NCBI GenBank assembly: GCA_038209965.1
Contig: JBBQXF010000035.1
Coordinates: 1 to 40,075 of the forward strand
Reading direction: 5' to 3'
From: JALONO01 sp038209965
GTDB taxonomy: Bacteria; Bacteroidota; Bacteroidia; Cytophagales; Thermoflexibacteraceae
DNA length: 40,075 nucleotides
The notes beneath the pieces are model-generated. The model did not search any database and was not told where the DNA came from. It saw only the letters and a list, made by a program, of their open reading frames with translations. A program made the translations under genes and the position numbers. Each line of letters opens with the position of its first letter. Within the stretch, counting starts at the first letter, position 1. Shown piece after piece: positions 7,697-16,397 of the stretch.

Positions 7697-9358
7697 TTAT
7701 TGTTTGCCCAACATTTTTTTGTATTTGGCCCCGTCCTGCAATACCGTGATAGCGGCTTGGATGTCGGCATCGTCATCAAAAGTGGCTTCCATTGCCCCTT
7801 TGGCCAAGTAGTAACGCGTTATGATTTCTTTTTCCAGTGCTTCTTTGATTTCCTCCCGAAATTTCTGGAGATCCGACTCTTTGTTGTGATAAAGCCGATC
7901 CTTTAACGAAGCCAGTTGGGTCTTGATGTCGTCAAAATATTTTTCTTCCTTGGCGGTCTTTTCCAACTCCTCAATAGTGCTTTCCACTTTTGTGGTGTAA
8001 TCGTAGTCTTTGTTGGCCAGCCATTTGATAAATTCTTGGTACTCCGCATCGCTGAGCTCAAACTTGGTGGCCGATGCGATGTTGGGGCGTTTTTGGCGGT
8101 ATTCGTTGGCAAAATCAAACACCAAGCCCTTGCCGATCAGGCTTTTGGTGATGGGGGCCAAGTTCATTTTTGCCACTTCGACATCGGGCTTGATGCCGCC
8201 GCCGTCAAATACTTTGCGCCCATTGGCGGTTTTGAACTCCCGGCGCAGCGAATCGGGAACTTTGCCCACGCTGCCGTCGGGGTTGCGGGTGCTGTAATCG
8301 ATGGCTTGGATGCAACGCCCGCTGGGGATATAGTATTTGGCCACGGTCACTTTCAGCTTTGAGTTATAAGACAGCGAGCGGGTAGCTTGTACCAGCCCCT
8401 TGCCGTAGCTGTTTTGGCCCACGAGCACGCCCCGGTCATAGTCTTGGATCACGCCGGCCACAATCTCGGCCGCCGAAGCACTGGTGCTGTTGGTGAGCAC
8501 CACCAGCGGCATCTCGATGTCATCGGCGGGGTTGAGGGCTTGGTATTTTTTGTTCCATTCCTTTACTTTGCCCCGGGTGCTCACTATTTCGTTGCCCTTG
8601 GCCACAAATATATTCGATACGTTCACCGCTTCGCTCAATAACCCGCCGGGGTTACTCCTCAGATCCAAGATGATCTTTTTGGCCCCTTGCTCTTTTAGTT
8701 TGATCAGTGCCTCGTGCACTTCTTTACTGGCATTGTGGGTAAAATCGCCCAATTGGATCAAGCCAATCTCTGGGTTCACCAAACCAAAGTAGGGGACGTT
8801 CAGCAGGGTGATTTTCTCGCGCTTAATGGCTACATCAAACGGTTTGTCCACGCCCACCCGTTTGATGGTCAAGGTAATGGCCGATCCAGCTTGGCCCTTG
8901 AGCAGTTGGCCAGTGTCATCGCGCTTGCGGATGTCAGTGCCGTCGATCTTGATGATCTGATCGCCGATCTGAACGCCAGCTTTCTGGGCCGCAAAGCCAT
9001 CTTGGGGCATCATGACAATTATTTTTTCCTCCTTGGTGACGGGATCCACCCGGATGCCCACTTCCAATCCGATGCCGCCATATTGGCCGGTGGTCATGAT
9101 GCGGTAGTCCTCGATCTGATCCTCGGGGATATAGTTGGTGTACGGATCCAGTGAATTGAGCATCGAATTGATGCCATTGTCCATCAAATCTTGCGGACTG
9201 ACATCGTCCACGTAATAGGTGTTTACTTCCTTGAACAAGCTGCCGAATATTTCTAAATTCTTGGCAATTTCAAAATATTTTTCGTCAGGCTCGGTGGCAG
9301 CTACTGCGCCGAAGATAAGTAGTCCAGCACCGAGATAATAGATTTTGCGGTTTTTCAT
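7697..9358 (-). CDS. Carboxy-terminal processing protease, S41 family (CtpA-like)
   Basis: This 553-residue serine protease is predicted to act in the periplasm on envelope proteins. The N-terminal hydrophobic segment (about 5-22) is a signal or anchor. A PDZ domain covers about 90-175 (GQYGGIGLEV, AGVQIGDQIIKIDG). The S41 core follows with LRSNPGGLL (about 234-241), the catalytic serine in NSTSASAAE (Ser293) and the catalytic lysine in NSYGKGLVQ (Lys320). A C-terminal helical, charged extension of about 150 residues is typical of Bacteroidota members. The start at 9358 gives the signal sequence directly; an upstream extension of the frame to 9415 lacks any protein character. It ends at the shared terminator. 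Confidence 0.93.
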   Translation of the reverse strand: MKNRKIYYLGAGLLIFGAVAATEPDEKYFEIAKNLEIFGSLFKEVNTYYVDDVSPQDLMDNGINSMLNSLDPYTNYIPEDQIEDYRIMTTGQYGGIGLEVGIRVDPVTKEEKIIVMMPQDGFAAQKAGVQIGDQIIKIDGTDIRKRDDTGQLLKGQAGSAITLTIKRVGVDKPFDVAIKREKITLLNVPYFGLVNPEIGLIQLGDFTHNASKEVHEALIKLKEQGAKKIILDLRSNPGGLLSEAVNVSNIFVAKGNEIVSTRGKVKEWNKKYQALNPADDIEMPLVVLTNSTSASAAEIVAGVIQDYDRGVLVGQNSYGKGLVQATRSLSYNSKLKVTVAKYYIPSGRCIQAIDYSTRNPDGSVGKVPDSLRREFKTANGRKVFDGGGIKPDVEVAKMNLAPITKSLIGKGLVFDFANEYRQKRPNIASATKFELSDAEYQEFIKWLANKDYDYTTKVESTIEELEKTAKEEKYFDDIKTQLASLKDRLYHNKESDLQKFREEIKEALEKEIITRYYLAKGAMEATFDDDADIQAAITVLQDGAKYKKMLGKQ

Positions 9359-9757
9359 GTAATTGGCCAAACAAAAGTTTAGATGGATAAGGTAAGTAAG
9401 GCAATATCTGTGCACAAAAAATGCTTTTGGCTCACCTTAAAAAATTAAAGCTTAAATTTATTAAACTTAAGGCAAAAAGTCAAGGGGCCAATCCCCAGAA
9501 AAGCAGAGTATTTACCAGTTGCCTTATCATGTGCCAACCACGGATAGAAAATGAGCTCGATCGGCACAGGGAGCGGCGTTTGGCGACTGTTGGGTTGGGT
9601 TTTGACCCTAGCATTGCAGCCAGTACCCGATGCGGAGGCGGACGGCCCAAGAAAACATGTAAAGTCAACGCTGGCAATCCCTGATTTTCTATTGGCGCCG
9701 GAAATGTATAAATTGGGACTGATCAACCTGATGAAGGCATTTCTGGGGATTTTCAAT
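9359..9757. other. Intergenic region between divergent genes, about 400 bp
   Basis: This stretch separates the minus-strand protease from the plus-strand SGNH gene and should hold both promoters. The part near 9430-9475 is AT-rich with short TTAAG/CTTAA elements. A plus-strand frame is open from 9551, but the first 69 codons lack a recognisable domain, so I leave them out of the gene. Confidence 0.4.
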
Positions 9758-10513
9758 ATGGATCGTTGTTCATTTAAGGTACTTGTTGGTGGGGGCATCC
9801 TGTTGCTGGGCTTGGTTTTCTGGTGGCCGGGCTTGCGCGGAAAGGATAACCGTGCGACCGCTTTGGGCACTGGGCAGCCGACCCGAGCTGAAAAAGTGGG
9901 CCCCATCAGCAAGCTATGCCTGCCGCCTGCCCGCCGGTTGGCCAGACAAAAGGCGCGGAAAAGACGCATACTGCTCACCGGCGACTCGATGGGCGATGGC
10001 TTGTTTGTCGCGCTCCGCAAAATTCGGCAAGCCAATAATGCCGAGATCAGCTACGCACCTTGGTATGGCTCAACGAGCACCAAGTGGGCCGCCGAAACCC
10101 GGTTGCAAACATCCATTGCCGAGTATCAACCAGATTTGGTGATTTTTACACTGGGGGCCAATGAGCTCTTTACCCCGGTCAGTCCCCGGCGGGTTGGGCA
10201 GGTAAAATCCCTGATCACCCAGTTCGGAACGGCGGAGTACATCTGGGTGGGCCCGCCAAACTGGAAGCCAGATTGGGGCACCGACTCGCTGTTTCAGGCC
10301 CATGTGGGGAGTGCGCATTACTTTGTTTCAAAAAACCTGATACTCGACCGCCGAAGGGATGGAGCCCACCCCACTGCTGCCGCTTCGGAGGAGTGGGCCA
10401 GAATAATTGTGGATTGGATCAATCAAAACCCCAACCTTGATTTCAAATTCTACCATCAAGTGGATCAGGTAGAGGCCAACTTGCAGCACAACCTTCAAGG
10501 AACCTGTTTTTAG
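9758..10513 (+). CDS. SGNH/GDSL-type hydrolase, membrane anchored
   Basis: The protein carries the block I serine motif in LLTGDSMGDGL, block III in FTLGANEL and the block V Asp/His in DGAHPTAAASEEW, which together mark an SGNH-fold esterase or acetyl hydrolase. An N-terminal hydrophobic segment (CSFKVLVGGGILLLGLVFWW) suggests an inner-membrane anchor with a periplasmic catalytic domain. The start at 9758 is chosen because a GGGGA lies about 8 nt upstream and the anchor follows at once. Starts at 9731, 9704 and 9551 are in frame and cannot be excluded. The substrate is unknown; cell-wall or exopolysaccharide deacetylation is a common role of such proteins. Confidence 0.75.
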   Translation: MDRCSFKVLVGGGILLLGLVFWWPGLRGKDNRATALGTGQPTRAEKVGPISKLCLPPARRLARQKARKRRILLTGDSMGDGLFVALRKIRQANNAEISYAPWYGSTSTKWAAETRLQTSIAEYQPDLVIFTLGANELFTPVSPRRVGQVKSLITQFGTAEYIWVGPPNWKPDWGTDSLFQAHVGSAHYFVSKNLILDRRRDGAHPTAAASEEWARIIVDWINQNPNLDFKFYHQVDQVEANLQHNLQGTCF

Positions 10514-10607
10514 CCCCCACCCTTTCCTCGCAGCAAATAAAGCGGGGTGTATCAAGGTCAAAAGTGGAAAAAATCGTACTTTCACGGGCAAACAAACCTT
10601 ATTAACA

Positions 10608-11000
10608 ATGAACAAGATCATTATCAACAGCCATAAAGCCCCGGAACCCATTGGCCCATACAGCCAAGCCGTCCGGGTGAACGATACGCTCTATGTATCG
10701 GGTCAGATAGCCATGGACCGGGAAACTGGGCAATTGGTCATGGACGACATCGCGAGCGAAACCCACCAAGTAATGCGCAACCTGGAACACATCCTGCACG
10801 AGGCCGGAATGGCCCTCAAAAATGTGGTCAAATGCACCATCTTTCTCAAAGACATGGACAATTTCGCCACGGTCAACGGTGTTTATGGTCAGTATTTTCA
10901 CCATTTATTTCCTGCCCGCGAAACGGTGGAAGTAAGCCGTCTGCCAAAAGATGTCAACGTCGAGATTTCTTGTATCGCCGTCCATTTGATCAACCCCTAA
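10608..11000 (+). CDS. ridA: RidA family reactive intermediate/imine deaminase
   Basis: At 130 residues it has the normal RidA length. The family stretches KAPEPIGPYSQAVRVNDTLY (about 10-29), VSGQIAMDRETGQLV, VVKCTIFLKDMDNFATVNGV and the C-terminal PARETVEVSRLPKDVNVEIS are all present. The Arg of PARETVEVSRLP corresponds to the residue that binds the substrate carboxylate. RidA hydrolyses 2-aminoacrylate and related enamines released by PLP enzymes in the cytoplasm and is a trimer in known members. It stands alone on the plus strand; a possible weak promoter TACTTTC lies about 20 bp upstream. Confidence 0.95.
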   Translation: MNKIIINSHKAPEPIGPYSQAVRVNDTLYVSGQIAMDRETGQLVMDDIASETHQVMRNLEHILHEAGMALKNVVKCTIFLKDMDNFATVNGVYGQYFHHLFPARETVEVSRLPKDVNVEISCIAVHLINP

Positions 11001-11061
11001 GCGATGGTGCGCTGGCCGATGAAGTGCAAGGTTTCCTAACTTTTTTGCTGTGGTGGTTTTT

Positions 11062-11205
11062 ACCGATTCCTTGCTGGAAACCGTTGTGAGCGGATTGTTT
11101 ATCGTAATAACCACTGTGAGGGTTTTTAACCACTCACAGGGTTTCACCGGTTCCTTGCTGCAAACCCTGTGAGTGGATTGTTTCCCGTAGTAACCACTGG
11201 TGGGG
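11062..11205. repeat. Two imperfect 60-bp direct repeats with an internal hairpin
   Basis: Copy 1 (11062-11122) and copy 2 (11146-11205) share ACCG.TTCCTTGCTG, GTGAG.GGATTGTTT and TAACCACTG in the same order, 84 bp apart. CCACTCACAGGGTTT (11127-11141 region) pairs perfectly with AAACCCTGTGAGTGG (11162-11176), forming a 15-bp stem. It lies downstream of ridA. The repeat family and role are unknown. Confidence 0.6.
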
Positions 11206-11256
11206 TATTTGTACCTGTAAAAAGTGAAGAGCAAGGCGGCTTGCACAATAGCAAAA

Positions 11257-11290
11257 GCGTTGAGCATTGGCCTTTGCCAATGCTCAACGC
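11257..11290 (-). terminator. Terminator of the TonB receptor/DUF4249 operon
   Basis: GCGTTGAGCATTGG and CCAATGCTCAACGC form a perfect 14-bp stem with a 6-nt loop. Read on the minus strand it is followed by CTTTTGC-like T-rich sequence, so it fits as terminator for the leftward operon. Confidence 0.7.
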
Positions 11291-11324
11291 CATAAAGGAT
11301 TAGCGCCGTTCTCACCGGGTGATC

Positions 11325-12209
11325 TTATTTGATCAACTTTTCCATCCGGCTCACCGTGGACACGCTGAAACAACCCAGGGCTTGGTTGGCCGAACTGGGG
11401 TTGCGGTTGCGGATGTTGGTGCGCACATTCTCGGGCGGGCGGGCGAACAGGCCGCCATTGGTCATTTGGTTTTGGGCCTGCTGCAAAAATTCGTAAGTGT
11501 CAAACCCGATCGACCAAATTTCCACCCGCAGGCTGTCCCCCAGTTTGTAAGGGGTGTCACTGTCGGTTACATCCTCCCGGATAGGGGCAATAAAGGGGAA
11601 ACCATCCGTGCTCTGGGCAGTGGGGTTATAGTTACGGGTACCGTTGGAAGCGTAATTGAGCAAACTGGGCTTATCGATAAAACGGTTGTTCTTGAAGGCT
11701 TTGATCCAATAAAAATCTTGGGCCCCCAGTTGGTCGGTTCCCCAAAATTGGGCGTAGTACCCATCTTCTTGCCCCACTTGGTTTTCTTCCAGTTTGTAGG
11801 TGATGGAATCGATGGGGGTAGTGCGGTTCAGGCGGCTTTCGGCCGTAAACTCCTCGTTCTGGTAGCGCACGCTGAGCATAAAGCGGTCGCCGATCACCCC
11901 CATGGTTTCCATGGTGCGTGGTGCCCACACATAGTTGCCATTGTTCAAATCAGCAAAGGAATAGGTGCGCCCAGTGGTCTGATTGGTCACGCGCACTTCA
12001 GCCCCCCGCACTCCGGGAGCCGGGGCATTGAGAAAATAGGGGGCGGTAAGTGTCAGCCGGATCGTCTGGGGCGTGGGGTTATTGTTGACAAACCCGTCGA
12101 CGACTAGTTGAGCCTTGCCCTCTTGCAAATCAATCTGAACCACATCTTCGCATGCCCACAACCAGGGAAGGCTAAATAAAAGCAGGAGTAACTTGGTGCT
12201 ATTTTTCAT
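11325..12209 (-). CDS. DUF4249 domain-containing lipoprotein
   Basis: The 294-residue protein begins with a lipoprotein signal ending LPWLWAC (Cys20). Its next stretch, EDVVQIDLQEGKAQLVVDGF, is the hallmark opening of DUF4249 proteins. The rest is beta-rich (GAEVRVTNQTTGRTYSF, YWIKAFKNNRFIDKP). DUF4249 lipoproteins are regularly encoded next to TonB-dependent receptors in Bacteroidota and are thought to sit on the outer membrane as the partner of the receptor. Here the gene follows its receptor after only 14 bp, so the two form an operon. The substrate taken up is not known. A strong hairpin terminator follows at 11257-11290. Confidence 0.9.
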   Translation of the reverse strand: MKNSTKLLLLLFSLPWLWACEDVVQIDLQEGKAQLVVDGFVNNNPTPQTIRLTLTAPYFLNAPAPGVRGAEVRVTNQTTGRTYSFADLNNGNYVWAPRTMETMGVIGDRFMLSVRYQNEEFTAESRLNRTTPIDSITYKLEENQVGQEDGYYAQFWGTDQLGAQDFYWIKAFKNNRFIDKPSLLNYASNGTRNYNPTAQSTDGFPFIAPIREDVTDSDTPYKLGDSLRVEIWSIGFDTYEFLQQAQNQMTNGGLFARPPENVRTNIRNRNPSSANQALGCFSVSTVSRMEKLIK

Positions 12210-12223
12210 GGATAATGAAGAAA

Positions 12224-14587
12224 TTAGAATTTGAAATTGTAAGAAACCGCCGGAATGAACGACCCGATGACTGAGAAGCGCACGGCCTCAGTGTTGATGG
12301 CCACATCAGCATTGCGACGGAAATAAATCGCGAAGGGGTTGCGGCGGTTATACACGTTGTAGATCGAGAACACCCAATAACTCTCAAAACGGCGGCCTTC
12401 TTTTTTCTTGTTGTAGTGGGTGGCCGACAGATCCAAGCGGTGATAGGCAGGGATCCGGAAGTTGTTGCGGCTCTCGTCGGTATTGTGTGGCAGCACGTAA
12501 CCCTGCACTTCCACCCGGTTGGTGGGGAAGGTAATGGGTGTGCCCGATTGCAGGACAAAATTGGCCGAAAAATTCCAGCGCTTGCTCACATCGTAGGCCA
12601 TTGTGACGCTGAGGTTATGGCGGCGGTCGAAGCGGTTGGGGAACCACTCGCTCCGGTTGATGCCCGTCACCTTCCGTTCGGTCTTGGCCAAGGTATAGCT
12701 TACCCAGCCGGTGAACTTACCCTTGGCTTTTTTGACGTAGAACTCGGCCCCGTAGGCCCGGCCAATGCCCTGCACCAGATCGCCCTCGAGCAGGGTGTTG
12801 AGCAACAGGTCGGCATTGTCAATGTAGTCAAGCTGGCCCTGCAAGTCCTTGTAATAGACCTCAACGGAAGTTTCGTAGGTATTGTCCTTGAAATTGCGGA
12901 AATAACCCAATGCCACCTGATCGGCCAGTTGGGGACGGATGTTGTTGGTGCTGGGGGTCCAGACATCCAGTGGCGTGGAAGCCGACGTGTTGGACACCAA
13001 GTGAATGTACTGCGCGGTGCGGTTGTAGCTGGCTTTGAGCGAGCTGGTGGCCCCCAAAGTATAGTTGACCGAGAAACGCGGCTCGAGGTTGCCGTACTGC
13101 TTGATTACTTCCCACTGCGAAAAGTTGGTTTGGTCGATCAATGGGCGGCGGACATTGGGGGCAGCTTCGCCATAGGTGAATGCCCGGCCCGAGCCCATGT
13201 ATTGAAACAGCGAATACCGCATTCCATATTGCAACACGACTTTTTCGCCCAGTTTTTGTTCATTGTCCAAGTAAATCCCACTTTCAAGGGCGTACTTGGG
13301 ATCGAGGCTGATGTTGTTTACCTGAGTGCCGCTTTGTACCACGGCGTTGCCGGGGCGGAAATCGTACAGGATGGTCTGCACCCCAAACTTGATGGTATTT
13401 TTGGCATTGAGGAAATAGGTGAAATCAGGTTTGACACTGTAATTGATAATTTCCGATTTCCAGTCAAACCGGGAATTTTGCACTTCGTCGCGGAAGCCCA
13501 GCAGGTAGTCGTAATTGCTGTAATAAGTCGTGAGGTTCATAAACAGCCGATCGCTGAACAGGTGATTCCAGCGGAGGGTGGTGGTGGCGTTGCCCCAGTT
13601 GAAGGCAAAACCCGCCCCGAACACATCCCGACCAAAATAGCCAGACAGATAAACGGTATTTTTGGGATTGATCTGCCAGTTGAATTTGGCGGTCAAATCA
13701 TAGAAATTAAACTTGGAATCCTTCAAGTCCCCACTTAAAAACGGTTTGGCCAAAACATCAATGTACGACCGGCGGGCGGCGATCATAAACGAGGCTTTGT
13801 CCTTGATAATGGGCGCCTCGATGAGCAACCGGCTAAAAATAGCTCCTACCCCACCTGAAACCGAAAACCGTTTGCTATTGCCTTCTTTCATGCGCACATC
13901 GAGCAGGGAGGAGAGCCGCCCGCCGTAGACCGCCGGAATTCCACCTTTGATCAGTTTCACATCTTTGACCGCGTCGGGGTTGAACACCGAGAAAAACCCG
14001 AACAAGTGGGCCGAATTATAGACTGGCGCTTCGTCCAGCAGCACTAGGTTTTGGTCGATCCCGCCACCGCGCACGTTGAACCCAGTGGCCCCTTCGCCCA
14101 CTGTGCTCACCCCGGGCAGTAGTTGGATGCTGCGGATAATGTCCACTTCGCCCAAGAATGCCGGAATGCGCTGAATGGTTTTGATATCCACCTTGAGCGT
14201 GCTCATCTCAATACTTTTGACGTTGATATCGGCATCTTCTTCGGCCACAACCTCCACTTCGTTGAGCTGGGTGTCTGAATTTACCAACTCAACATCCATT
14301 TTCTGATTGGTCGTTAGCGATATCTGCTTGATCTGGTTGACATAACCCACCGATGAGATGACGATTTCGTAAGTTTCGCTTGGCAGGGTGAGCGAGTAAA
14401 AGCCATACTCGTTGGTGGTAGTGCCAGTAGTAGTCCCCTTCACATACACATTGACCCCAATGAGCGCTTCTCCATTTTTAGCATCCTTGACGAAGCCGCT
14501 CAGGGTGCGTTTTTCGGTGGTTTGGGCATAAATGGGCATTGCCCGGCCCCAAAGAGCCACCAATAGTAGCAGGAAAATTTTTTTCAT
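12224..14587 (-). CDS. TonB-dependent receptor with N-terminal carboxypeptidase-like regulatory domain
   Basis: The protein has 787 residues and a signal peptide (MKKIFLLLLVALWGRAMPIY, cleaved after AQ). A CarboxypepD_reg-like domain follows at about 27-110 (LSGFVKDAKNGEALIGVNVY). A plug spans about 130-240 (RIPAFLGEVDIIRSIQLLPG, FNVRGGGIDQNLVLLDEAPV). A 22-strand barrel runs to the C-terminal Phe in AVSYNFKF. This is the layout of Bacteroidota receptors that import large or scarce substrates with TonB energy. A much longer open frame extends upstream to 14986, but the signal peptide fixes the start at 14587. It is co-transcribed with the DUF4249 lipoprotein. The substrate is unknown. Confidence 0.93.
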   Translation of the reverse strand: MKKIFLLLLVALWGRAMPIYAQTTEKRTLSGFVKDAKNGEALIGVNVYVKGTTTGTTTNEYGFYSLTLPSETYEIVISSVGYVNQIKQISLTTNQKMDVELVNSDTQLNEVEVVAEEDADINVKSIEMSTLKVDIKTIQRIPAFLGEVDIIRSIQLLPGVSTVGEGATGFNVRGGGIDQNLVLLDEAPVYNSAHLFGFFSVFNPDAVKDVKLIKGGIPAVYGGRLSSLLDVRMKEGNSKRFSVSGGVGAIFSRLLIEAPIIKDKASFMIAARRSYIDVLAKPFLSGDLKDSKFNFYDLTAKFNWQINPKNTVYLSGYFGRDVFGAGFAFNWGNATTTLRWNHLFSDRLFMNLTTYYSNYDYLLGFRDEVQNSRFDWKSEIINYSVKPDFTYFLNAKNTIKFGVQTILYDFRPGNAVVQSGTQVNNISLDPKYALESGIYLDNEQKLGEKVVLQYGMRYSLFQYMGSGRAFTYGEAAPNVRRPLIDQTNFSQWEVIKQYGNLEPRFSVNYTLGATSSLKASYNRTAQYIHLVSNTSASTPLDVWTPSTNNIRPQLADQVALGYFRNFKDNTYETSVEVYYKDLQGQLDYIDNADLLLNTLLEGDLVQGIGRAYGAEFYVKKAKGKFTGWVSYTLAKTERKVTGINRSEWFPNRFDRRHNLSVTMAYDVSKRWNFSANFVLQSGTPITFPTNRVEVQGYVLPHNTDESRNNFRIPAYHRLDLSATHYNKKKEGRRFESYWVFSIYNVYNRRNPFAIYFRRNADVAINTEAVRFSVIGSFIPAVSYNFKF

Positions 14588-14613
14588 GAAATTAAGTTGG
14601 TTGAAACAGCCCT

Positions 14614-14621
14614 CAAAACTA
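14614..14621 (-). promoter_or_regulatory. Candidate -7 element TAGTTTTG of the TonB receptor operon
   Basis: On the minus strand TAGTTTTG matches TAnnTTTG and lies 26 bp before the ATG. A TTG is present upstream but only 14 bp away, shorter than usual, so confidence is limited. Confidence 0.35.
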
Positions 14622-14813
14622 GTGGCTAATGACCTCAATAAAGTAGTCAGCCCATTTTTTTGAATAATTTTAACAAAAAAATTGGCCAACAAAGTCAATA
14701 ATAAGTAGGTTGGATTCCTTTCGTGTAGTTGTGTATTTTGCCCAAATTGAGCCGATCCGCCCGCGCACAACAGCGATCTATAACCTTTCACCCTCTTTTT
14801 TTGTTTGAACGGC

Positions 14814-15507
14814 ATGGAACCAAACGACCAATTGGCCAAGATCATTGAGGCCAGGATGAAGCTCCAACGCCGTTTCGGGGAGCGGATGCTGGCCAGTCCG
14901 TCGGTAGCCGGTGCCCGTCCGCTGGGCACGGGCGCAACCAACCGCCACGGAATGCCCAAAATCCCGATTGGCCAGACCGCCACCACTAAATGGCCCGTGC
15001 CGAATCTGGGCTACCAGCCCAATATCCCGCTCGATAAATGGCGGCTCCGGGTGGATGGCGAGGTGGAAAACCCTCTGCTGCTCATGTGGGCCGATTTCAT
15101 GGCCTTGCCCCAAACGGAGGACACCAGCGACTTTCACTGCGTGACCACGTGGTCCAAAATGGACATGGCCTGGCGCGGAGTGCGGCTGGTCGATCTGGCC
15201 GCACTGGCCCAGCTCAAGGAAACCGCCACCCACCTCATGTGCTACGGCTACGACACTTACACCACCAACCCTGTCGCTGGTGGAGGCCCTCAAGCCCGAT
15301 GTGCTGCTGGGCCATACCGTGGACGGCGAACCCCTTTCCCGGGTGCATGGCGGCCCAGTGCGCATGATCACGCCTCAATTGTATGCCTGGAAGGGATCCA
15401 AATGGATCAAACGGCTGGAGTTTTTGCCCCAAAATAAGATGGGTTTCTGGGAAGAGCGCGGCTATTCCAACACCGCTTACCCGTGGCGAAATGACCGATA
15501 TAGCTGA
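14814..15507 (+). pseudogene. Sulfite-oxidase-like molybdopterin oxidoreductase, interrupted by a frameshift
   Basis: From ATG 14814 the frame encodes a cytosolic Mo-cofactor protein of the sulfite-oxidase/YuiH-like group. Visible are WRLRVDGEVENPL and the Mo-ligand cysteine in DFHCVTTWSKMDMAWRGVRL. After CYGYDTYTTN the frame runs into unrelated sequence and stops at 15437. From the CCC at 15269-15271 the neighbouring frame carries the rest of the domain (LVEALKPDVLLGHTVDGEPL, HGGPVRMITPQLYAWKGSKW) to the stop at 15507. Removing one C restores a continuous protein of about 230 residues, the family's usual size. The event is either a real frameshift mutation or a sequencing error in the C run. 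No slippery programmed-frameshift heptamer is seen. Confidence 0.85.
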
Positions 15508-15549
15508 CACTGTCGGAACAGTTTACGATCAACTGCAATAGATTTGGGG

Positions 15550-15580
15550 CTAATTGTAAAAATAAATTTTTTACAATTAG
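15550..15580. terminator. AT-rich hairpin downstream of the molybdoenzyme gene
   Basis: CTAATTGTAAAAA (15550-15562) pairs with TTTTTTACAATTAG (15567-15580), a stem of about 13 bp with a very short loop. It can act as a terminator for the upstream gene; it also lies within the upstream region of marC. Confidence 0.5.
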
Positions 15581-15806
15581 ATTACGATTAATATATAGTC
15601 AATTAAATAGAAAACCGAAGGATTCAAAGGTTTGTACGACCAACAGTTGCCAACGTATTGTGCCACTCCGATGGGTGCGCATTCGGTGTGTTAGATTATT
15701 TTTTCATCTGCCGATCACTTGGTTGGGGTAAAGCACAAAACCACTTGCGTAGAATTAATGTAACTTTCCGGTTTTGGCGTGTATTTTAGCCCCTTTTTTT
15801 ACCATT

Positions 15807-16397
15807 ATGCACTTTGATTTCAAAGAACTCGTCACCGTTACGTTTACCCTGTTTGCCATTATTGACATTTTGGGCTCGATCCCGATCCTGATCAACCTGC
15901 GGCGGCTGAGCGGGCATATCTACGCGGGCCGGGCCACTATGGCCTCGGGGGCGATCATGCTCGTGTTCCTGTTTGTGGGTGAAGAAATGTTGACATTTAT
16001 TGGACTGGACGTGGCTTCATTTGCCGTGGCCGGCTCGCTCATCATTTTTGTGCTCGGTGTGGAAATGACCCTCGGGGTCCACATTTTTAAAGCCGACAGC
16101 CAGCCCGGGGCTTCGTCCATCGTGCCCGTGGCATTTCCGCTGGTGGCAGGGTCGGGTACGCTCACAACCCTGCTCTCCCTCCGGGCCAACTACCAGATAG
16201 TCAACCTATTGCTGGCCATTGGCCTCAACCTTGTCATCGTGTATTTGGTGCTGCGCTTTCTCTCTGGCATTGAGCACCGCTTGGGTGAGGCTGGCATTGG
16301 GATCTTGCGCAAGATATTTGGGATCATCTTGCTGGCCATTGCCATCAAAATGTTCACCCAAAACATCGGGGCGCTGCTAAAGCCGCTGGCGGGCTAG
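15807..16397 (+). CDS. MarC family integral membrane protein
   Basis: The 196-residue protein has about six hydrophobic helices. The MarC-family stretches IDILGSIPILINLRRLSGHI (about 14-33), FPLVAGSGTLTTLLSLR (about 111-127) and the terminal GEAGIGILRKIFGIILLAIA are all present. MarC proteins are inner-membrane proteins once linked to multiple antibiotic resistance; that role was later withdrawn and the substrate is unknown. The ATG at 15807 follows a T-run; an upstream frame extension lacks protein character. Its last 50 codons recur as a diverged copy at 20338-20517, about 4.1 kb downstream. Confidence 0.92.
   Translation: MHFDFKELVTVTFTLFAIIDILGSIPILINLRRLSGHIYAGRATMASGAIMLVFLFVGEEMLTFIGLDVASFAVAGSLIIFVLGVEMTLGVHIFKADSQPGASSIVPVAFPLVAGSGTLTTLLSLRANYQIVNLLLAIGLNLVIVYLVLRFLSGIEHRLGEAGIGILRKIFGIILLAIAIKMFTQNIGALLKPLAG

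Noticed and set aside
8700..9420. GTGCAC sites (for example near 8713 and 9410) as possible avoidance or targeting signals for the ApaLI-like enzyme.
   Set aside because: Several sites occur at ordinary frequency, so no avoidance can be claimed from one window.
9551..9757. N-terminal extension of the SGNH hydrolase to 9551.
   Set aside because: The 69 added residues have no signal or domain character; a GGGGA before 9758 and the membrane anchor right after it favour the later start. It is not fully excluded.
9445..10035. A 196-codon minus-strand frame opposite the SGNH hydrolase gene and its leader.
   Set aside because: It is rich in Pro/Arg/Ser without any recognisable pattern and is antisense to a frame with clear SGNH motifs.
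12416..13738. A 440-codon plus-strand open frame opposite the TonB receptor gene.
   Set aside because: It is the complement of a well-supported receptor gene; composition follows the codon bias of the opposite strand and it shows no domain.
14588..14986. Extension of the TonB receptor frame by 133 codons upstream.
   Set aside because: A textbook signal peptide starts at 14587, and the extension would run into the oppositely oriented molybdoenzyme gene.
15260..15280. Programmed ribosomal frameshifting in the molybdoenzyme gene.
   Set aside because: No X-XXY-YYZ slippery site or downstream pseudoknot is visible; only a CCC run is present, so mutation or sequencing error is more likely.
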